Origin: a bacterium Ga0077546
GTDB taxonomy: Bacteria; Cyanobacteriota; Vampirovibrionia; Obscuribacterales; Obscuribacteraceae
Direction: 5' to 3'
DNA: 15,851 nt
NCBI GenBank assembly: GCA_001464165.1
Contig: LNEX01000205.1
Coordinates: 1-15,851 of the forward strand
The notes below the pieces were generated by a model, which saw nothing but the letters and a program-made list of their open reading frames with translations, had not been told where the DNA came from and ran no database searches. Positions within the stretch are counted from its first letter, which is position 1; every line of letters begins with the position of its first letter. Position numbers and translations under genes: made by a program. Below are positions 12,683-15,851 of the stretch, piece after piece.

Positions 12683-14236
12683 ATGTCTCTCATCATTTCG
12701 GCAACATCCAGCCGTCTTGACTCGGCAATTACGCGGGTCAAAGCTGGAGAACGCGCCAACCTCCTTCTCGTTGTATTCTCTGGTGAAAAGCTTTCCGGCC
12801 AGGCTCTCGCCGCTGACGATCTGACCAACGGTCTGATCAAGCGTCGTATCAAGCAGGACGGCTTTCAAGCCAAGTTCATCCAAACCAAGGTGATCGACAC
12901 CGATCTCACAACCGACGGTCTGGACAAGATCATCCTGGTCAGCCTGGGCGCACGCTCCAAGCTCACTCTCAACGGTCTGCGCGCAGCTCTGGCTGAAGCG
13001 TTTACCACCGCTCGCGACGTGGCCGGCTCCGAGCGCCTGATCTTCCCACTGATTGACGTTGACCTGCATGGTTTCACCGTCGAACAGTTCGCTCAGGTCG
13101 TGACCGAGTATTCGGTTCTGGCCGACTACGAGCCCAACCACCGCAAGACGCGTGAGTGGCAGAATGAAGCCCCTCGCACCCACCTCAAGTCGATGAAGAT
13201 GCTCTGCACCGCTGGCACCCTTGCTGCGGCCAAGAAGGGCATTCTCATGGGTCGCTTGCTCGGCGATGCCACTAATCGCGCTCGCGACATGGTGAACGAG
13301 CCGTCAAACATCATGACGCCCAAGAAAATCGCCGCCATGGCTCGCGCTGTGGCCAAAGATTCGGGCGGCCTGGTGAAGTGCGAAGTGCTTGACCTCGAAG
13401 GCATCAAGAAGCTCAAGATGGGCGGCCTGCTGGCTGTCAATCAGGGTTCGGAGAACCCGCCGGCTTTCATCGCCATGAGCTACGACCCAGAAATCGGTCT
13501 GACTCAGCAGGTGATTGGTCTGGTTGGCAAAGGTATCACCTTCGATACCGGTGGCCTCAACGCCAAAGACTACGACGGCATGCTCGACATGAAGAACGAC
13601 ATGGGCGGTGCTGCCGCTGTGTTGCAGGTGATGTCGATTCTGTCTGTGCTGAAGCCGCAGATTTCGGTGCGGGCAGTGATTGCCGCCAGCGAAAACCTGA
13701 TCGACTCCAAGGCCATGCGCCAGGGCGACATCCTCAAGACCATGGCCGGTCTGACTGTCGAAATCGGTCACACCGATGCCGAAGGTCGCCTCACGTTGGC
13801 TGATGCTCTGCACTACATTCAGACTGTCAGCGGTGCCAACCAGGTGATTGACGTGGCCACCCTCACCGGTGATGTCGAAACGGCGCTTGGTGACAAGATT
13901 TCGGGCGTGATGGGCAATAGCGAGCGCTTTACTCGCGAAGTGCTGAAGTGCTCGAAAGAAGCCGGCGAACCGATGCACGAACTGCCGCTCTTCGATGAGT
14001 ACAGGGACTGCAACAAGGGCGTCATGGCCGACCTCAACAACAGTGGTACTGGCCCTGGTGCGATTACCGCTGGCTGGTTCTTGCGTGAATTCGTCAAGGA
14101 AGGCACAGTCTGGGTGCATATGGACATTGCCGGCACAAGCTTCCGTCGTCACGACCATGGTGTCGATGCGGCTGGTGCTACCGGCGTTGCTGTTCGCACC
14201 CTCGGCCAGCTGCTGCGCCAGTATTCGAAGCTGTAA
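12683..14236 (+). CDS. pepA: M17-family (leucyl) aminopeptidase
   Basis: The protein has 517 residues. ATG 12683 follows GAGGAAA by about 8 bases; a TTG five codons earlier is rejected. It is a cytosolic di-metal peptidase that removes N-terminal residues from peptides, working as a hexamer in the known family. The N-terminal domain (about 1-165) is the variable M17 domain. The catalytic domain starts before DMVNEPSNIMTP. Metal ligands are all present: K283 and D288 in LVGKGITFDTGG, D306 in MKNDMGGAAAV, and D365 and E367 in HTDAEGRL. The catalytic pair is K295 (GGLNAK) and R369. The spacing 5-18-59-2 between ligands equals that of characterised M17 enzymes. The usual signature NTDAEGRL has His for Asn here. 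The stretch CNKGVMADLNNSGTGPGAITAGWFL (central part) and VHMDIAGT are the conserved C-terminal motifs. The substrate range cannot be read from sequence. Confidence 0.95.
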   Translation: MSLIISATSSRLDSAITRVKAGERANLLLVVFSGEKLSGQALAADDLTNGLIKRRIKQDGFQAKFIQTKVIDTDLTTDGLDKIILVSLGARSKLTLNGLRAALAEAFTTARDVAGSERLIFPLIDVDLHGFTVEQFAQVVTEYSVLADYEPNHRKTREWQNEAPRTHLKSMKMLCTAGTLAAAKKGILMGRLLGDATNRARDMVNEPSNIMTPKKIAAMARAVAKDSGGLVKCEVLDLEGIKKLKMGGLLAVNQGSENPPAFIAMSYDPEIGLTQQVIGLVGKGITFDTGGLNAKDYDGMLDMKNDMGGAAAVLQVMSILSVLKPQISVRAVIAASENLIDSKAMRQGDILKTMAGLTVEIGHTDAEGRLTLADALHYIQTVSGANQVIDVATLTGDVETALGDKISGVMGNSERFTREVLKCSKEAGEPMHELPLFDEYRDCNKGVMADLNNSGTGPGAITAGWFLREFVKEGTVWVHMDIAGTSFRRHDHGVDAAGATGVAVRTLGQLLRQYSKL

Positions 14237-14273
14237 GAAATTCTCGAAGCTGAAACAAGCTGTCGAGGCACTA

Positions 14274-14292
14274 AAAAGAGAACTTCTCTTTT
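14274..14292 (+). terminator. A/T-rich hairpin after the aminopeptidase
   Basis: AAAAGAGA and TCTCTTTT are exact 8-bp complements around a 3-base loop, 38 bases after the aminopeptidase stop. The T-rich right arm makes it plausible as a terminator in either direction, but no separate U-tract follows (GGGAAAG instead). Confidence 0.4.
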
Positions 14293-14711
14293 GGGAAAGC
14301 AGAGTAGGAGCCACGGCTCTCACTTTGCTTTCTTTTTCATCATATCTATTGTCTTATATAGTTAAACTTCGAACTGGTCATAATTTGAAAAGAACAGCTA
14401 CCTTTTCCCGGACATCATGAAACTGCGCTAGCTTCACCACTGCAGAGCACCATATAAACTCTCGATAATATCGACCCCAACTCTTTGCAACTCTTTACTA
14501 CTCAGATCTTGTATTGATGTCAAAGAGCCAAGTAGTTTGAGTACATCACCTTTCAATTTTCTGAGATTTACTTATCGCCTACGCCCAGCACCACAACGGC
14601 CCTTGTAAGAACCACAAGAAGAGATGCTCTCTCTTAATCTTCACGGCCACTGAACGTCAAAAGGGCAACATCTAGCAGCTGCCGATCAACAGCTTGAACC
14701 TAACCAAAGGT

Positions 14712-14727
14712 CGATGGAGCTCCATCG
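14712..14727. promoter_or_regulatory. Perfect 16-bp palindrome just upstream of the oxygenase start
   Basis: CGATGGAGCTCCATCG is a perfect palindrome, flanked on each side by GGTC-like bases. It ends 23 bases before the ATG at 14751, in the 5' untranslated or promoter zone. That position suits a dimeric repressor site or a translational hairpin. Confidence 0.4.
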
Positions 14728-14750
14728 GTCAACAACTCTGTGAGAAAAAC

Positions 14751-15851
14751 ATGTGGATCATTGACCAATCAATACGCAACCTGGTTCAGCGCATCGATAA
14801 AGGCGAAGAACCGCTCGATCTGCTTCTGACCCGCCTCATTGCCAAACTGCAGAAGCGTTGTGCCCATCCCAAAGTGGTCGCTCGCTACGCCCAGTATGGC
14901 CGACAGTTAGCCACGACCGCAAAGCCGTCCGCAGCCCCACGTCTTCCCCTCGACCAGGACGGTTATGTCATCGGCTTCGACCCGCTCACCCAAGAGAAAG
15001 AGTTCGTAGATTCATGGAATCGCTATGGCATTGTCGTCGGCGCCAACGTCGTCAGCCAGAGCCAATGCCAGCAAGTCGTGGAGCGTATGCATGAGCTTCT
15101 GCTGGCTCTCAGCGCCGGCACCTGCGACCTCAGCAACCCTGCAACCTGGGACAACATTCCAGTCGATCAAGCCGCTGTCCCGATCATCTCTCGTGGATTT
15201 TTCGAAATCTACCATGACCAGGCCCTCGCCGCCATCCGCCAGAGCGTGCGTGTCTACCTGCACTATGTTCTGATCTGGGGCCGGGCCGATCTGTGGACGA
15301 CCTTCGACCGGCTTGGCATCAAGCTTCCAGGTCTTGCCGATGGCAAAGCCCTGCCCTTGCATGTTGACCAAAATCCCAATGTGCACCCCGACTTCCGCAC
15401 TGTACAGGGTGTCCTAGCGCTAGCCGACTGCCCAGCCGAGCGCGGCACTTTCGTCGGCGTGCCCGGCTCCCGCGACAGCTTCTCGGTCTACGGCACGATG
15501 GCCAAAAACCAGGGTGAGTACGTGGAACTCGACCTCGGCCACAAAATTGCCGCCGAGTTCACTGCTGGGGCTCAGCTCTGCCCGCTGCGCGCTGGTCATC
15601 TGATTTCTTGGGACAGCCGCACCACCCACGCCAACAGCAGCAACGTCTCAGAGCAGACGCGCACAGTCGCATACATTGCCTTCGGCCCGCAAAGGCAGAG
15701 CGATGAGAGCGCTTGCCAGGCCCGGCAGGACGCCTTTGAGAGCGGCTTAGGCAGCAATGTTCGCGACGCCCTGATGCACGCCAGCAAGCGTCCTCGTTTT
15801 ACCAACCAGACTCGGTTAGCAGCCCTGCGCCGGTCAGAAAAACTAACTAAA
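14751..15851 (+). CDS. PhyH-like Fe(II)/2-oxoglutarate dioxygenase (C-terminus beyond window)
   Basis: ATG 14751 opens a frame that runs through 367 codons to the last base without a stop, so the 3' end is outside. The ribosome site is weak (GAGAAA). Residues 1-70 are a helical leader. The double-stranded beta-helix core follows, beginning with FVDSWNRYGIVVGANVVSQ. The iron site is H204-x-D206 (LPLHVDQNP) and H293 (DSRTTHANSS), and R304 (EQTRTVAYI), 11 residues after the distal His, fits the 2-oxoglutarate-binding Arg. GVLALADCPAERGTFVGVPGS between them is the usual strand pattern of phytanoyl-CoA-dioxygenase-like enzymes. Such enzymes hydroxylate small molecules, lipids or amino acids; this substrate cannot be inferred. 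It is probably separate from the aminopeptidase transcript because of the 514-base gap and hairpin. An Arg/Lys-rich tail (KRPRFTNQTRLAALRR) is near the edge. Confidence 0.85.
   Translation, partial: MWIIDQSIRNLVQRIDKGEEPLDLLLTRLIAKLQKRCAHPKVVARYAQYGRQLATTAKPSAAPRLPLDQDGYVIGFDPLTQEKEFVDSWNRYGIVVGANVVSQSQCQQVVERMHELLLALSAGTCDLSNPATWDNIPVDQAAVPIISRGFFEIYHDQALAAIRQSVRVYLHYVLIWGRADLWTTFDRLGIKLPGLADGKALPLHVDQNPNVHPDFRTVQGVLALADCPAERGTFVGVPGSRDSFSVYGTMAKNQGEYVELDLGHKIAAEFTAGAQLCPLRAGHLISWDSRTTHANSSNVSEQTRTVAYIAFGPQRQSDESACQARQDAFESGLGSNVRDALMHASKRPRFTNQTRLAALRRSEKLTK

Larger units (their letters stand above)
14237..14750. other. Intergenic region between aminopeptidase and oxygenase genes
   Basis: These 514 bases are AT-rich compared with both flanking genes. 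They contain the hairpin at 14274-14292, a small TCGAT-AAT-ATCGA palindrome near 14460-14475 and the 16-bp palindrome at 14712-14727. No coding frame or RNA gene was recognised. The oxygenase promoter should be in its right half. Confidence 0.4.

Noticed and set aside
12620..13183. 187-codon minus-strand frame over the aminopeptidase N-terminus
   Set aside because: It lies inside a firm gene and has no ribosome site or family motif.
13304..14323. 339-codon open frame on the minus strand opposite the aminopeptidase
   Set aside because: The plus strand carries the full M17 active site; the antisense frame is composition-driven.
11463..14430. Shared 12-mer CATGAAACTGCG near 11463 and near 14416
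   Set aside because: A few 12-base matches are expected by chance in a window of this size and the flanks do not align.
15012..15386. 124-codon minus-strand frame opposite the oxygenase
   Set aside because: It is a shadow of the PhyH-like gene, which carries the HxD iron motif in this stretch.

Overview
The window is bacterial DNA of moderate GC content, with Shine-Dalgarno sites (AAGGAG type), short intergenic gaps and a mix of cell-envelope and housekeeping genes. No rRNA, tRNA, CRISPR array or transposase gene was seen. The gene set includes a cell-surface phosphatase/sulfatase-superfamily enzyme, a kinase-like/methyltransferase fusion, several TPR proteins, a very large SPFH protein, a LysM protein, a short MSRS...TPITG protein and an M17 aminopeptidase. 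This reminds me of non-photosynthetic Cyanobacteriota (Obscuribacterales/'Melainabacteria' type). That assignment is an impression from gene style, not a demonstrated placement.

Layout. 1-2670 (minus) is a compact three-gene cassette read right to left: a 71-aa YLDPSTGSY membrane peptide, a kinase-like N-terminus fused to a methyltransferase (overlapping the peptide gene by 4 bases), and a polytopic membrane enzyme of the alkaline phosphatase/sulfatase superfamily that runs off the left edge. 2936-3448 (plus) is a secreted TonB-C-like protein. It converges, across a perfect 12-bp inverted repeat, on 3636-8273 (minus). That block, in transcription order, holds a 728-aa membrane-anchored SPFH protein with tandem beta-rich repeats, a 110-aa multi-span membrane protein, a membrane-anchored TPR protein and a second soluble TPR protein, separated by hairpin-rich gaps. 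8955-10232 (minus) is a LysM protein with three near-identical 63-bp repeats. 10295-10886 (minus) is the wreck of an endonuclease/exonuclease/phosphatase gene that has lost its middle. 11154-11396 (minus) is an 80-aa basic protein. On the plus strand follow an unrecognised 151-aa protein, a leucyl-aminopeptidase-type M17 peptidase with all metal and catalytic residues, and at the right edge a PhyH-like Fe(II)/2-oxoglutarate oxygenase that continues out of the window.

How the parts may work together. The left cassette looks like a surface-polymer modification unit. The 3.6-8.3 kb block looks like a membrane-scaffold unit: the SPFH protein would form an oligomeric membrane-bound assembly, with the small membrane protein and the TPR proteins as candidate partners. 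That is inferred from adjacency only. The most unusual object is the SPFH protein. Its order of tandem ~75-residue repeats, SPFH domain and long charged helix is the order found in the eukaryotic major vault protein, but here with an N-terminal membrane anchor.

Several genes here (SPFH, aminopeptidase, oxygenase) are so GC-biased at third positions that their antisense strands stay open for 1-2 kb. Those antisense frames are treated as shadows.
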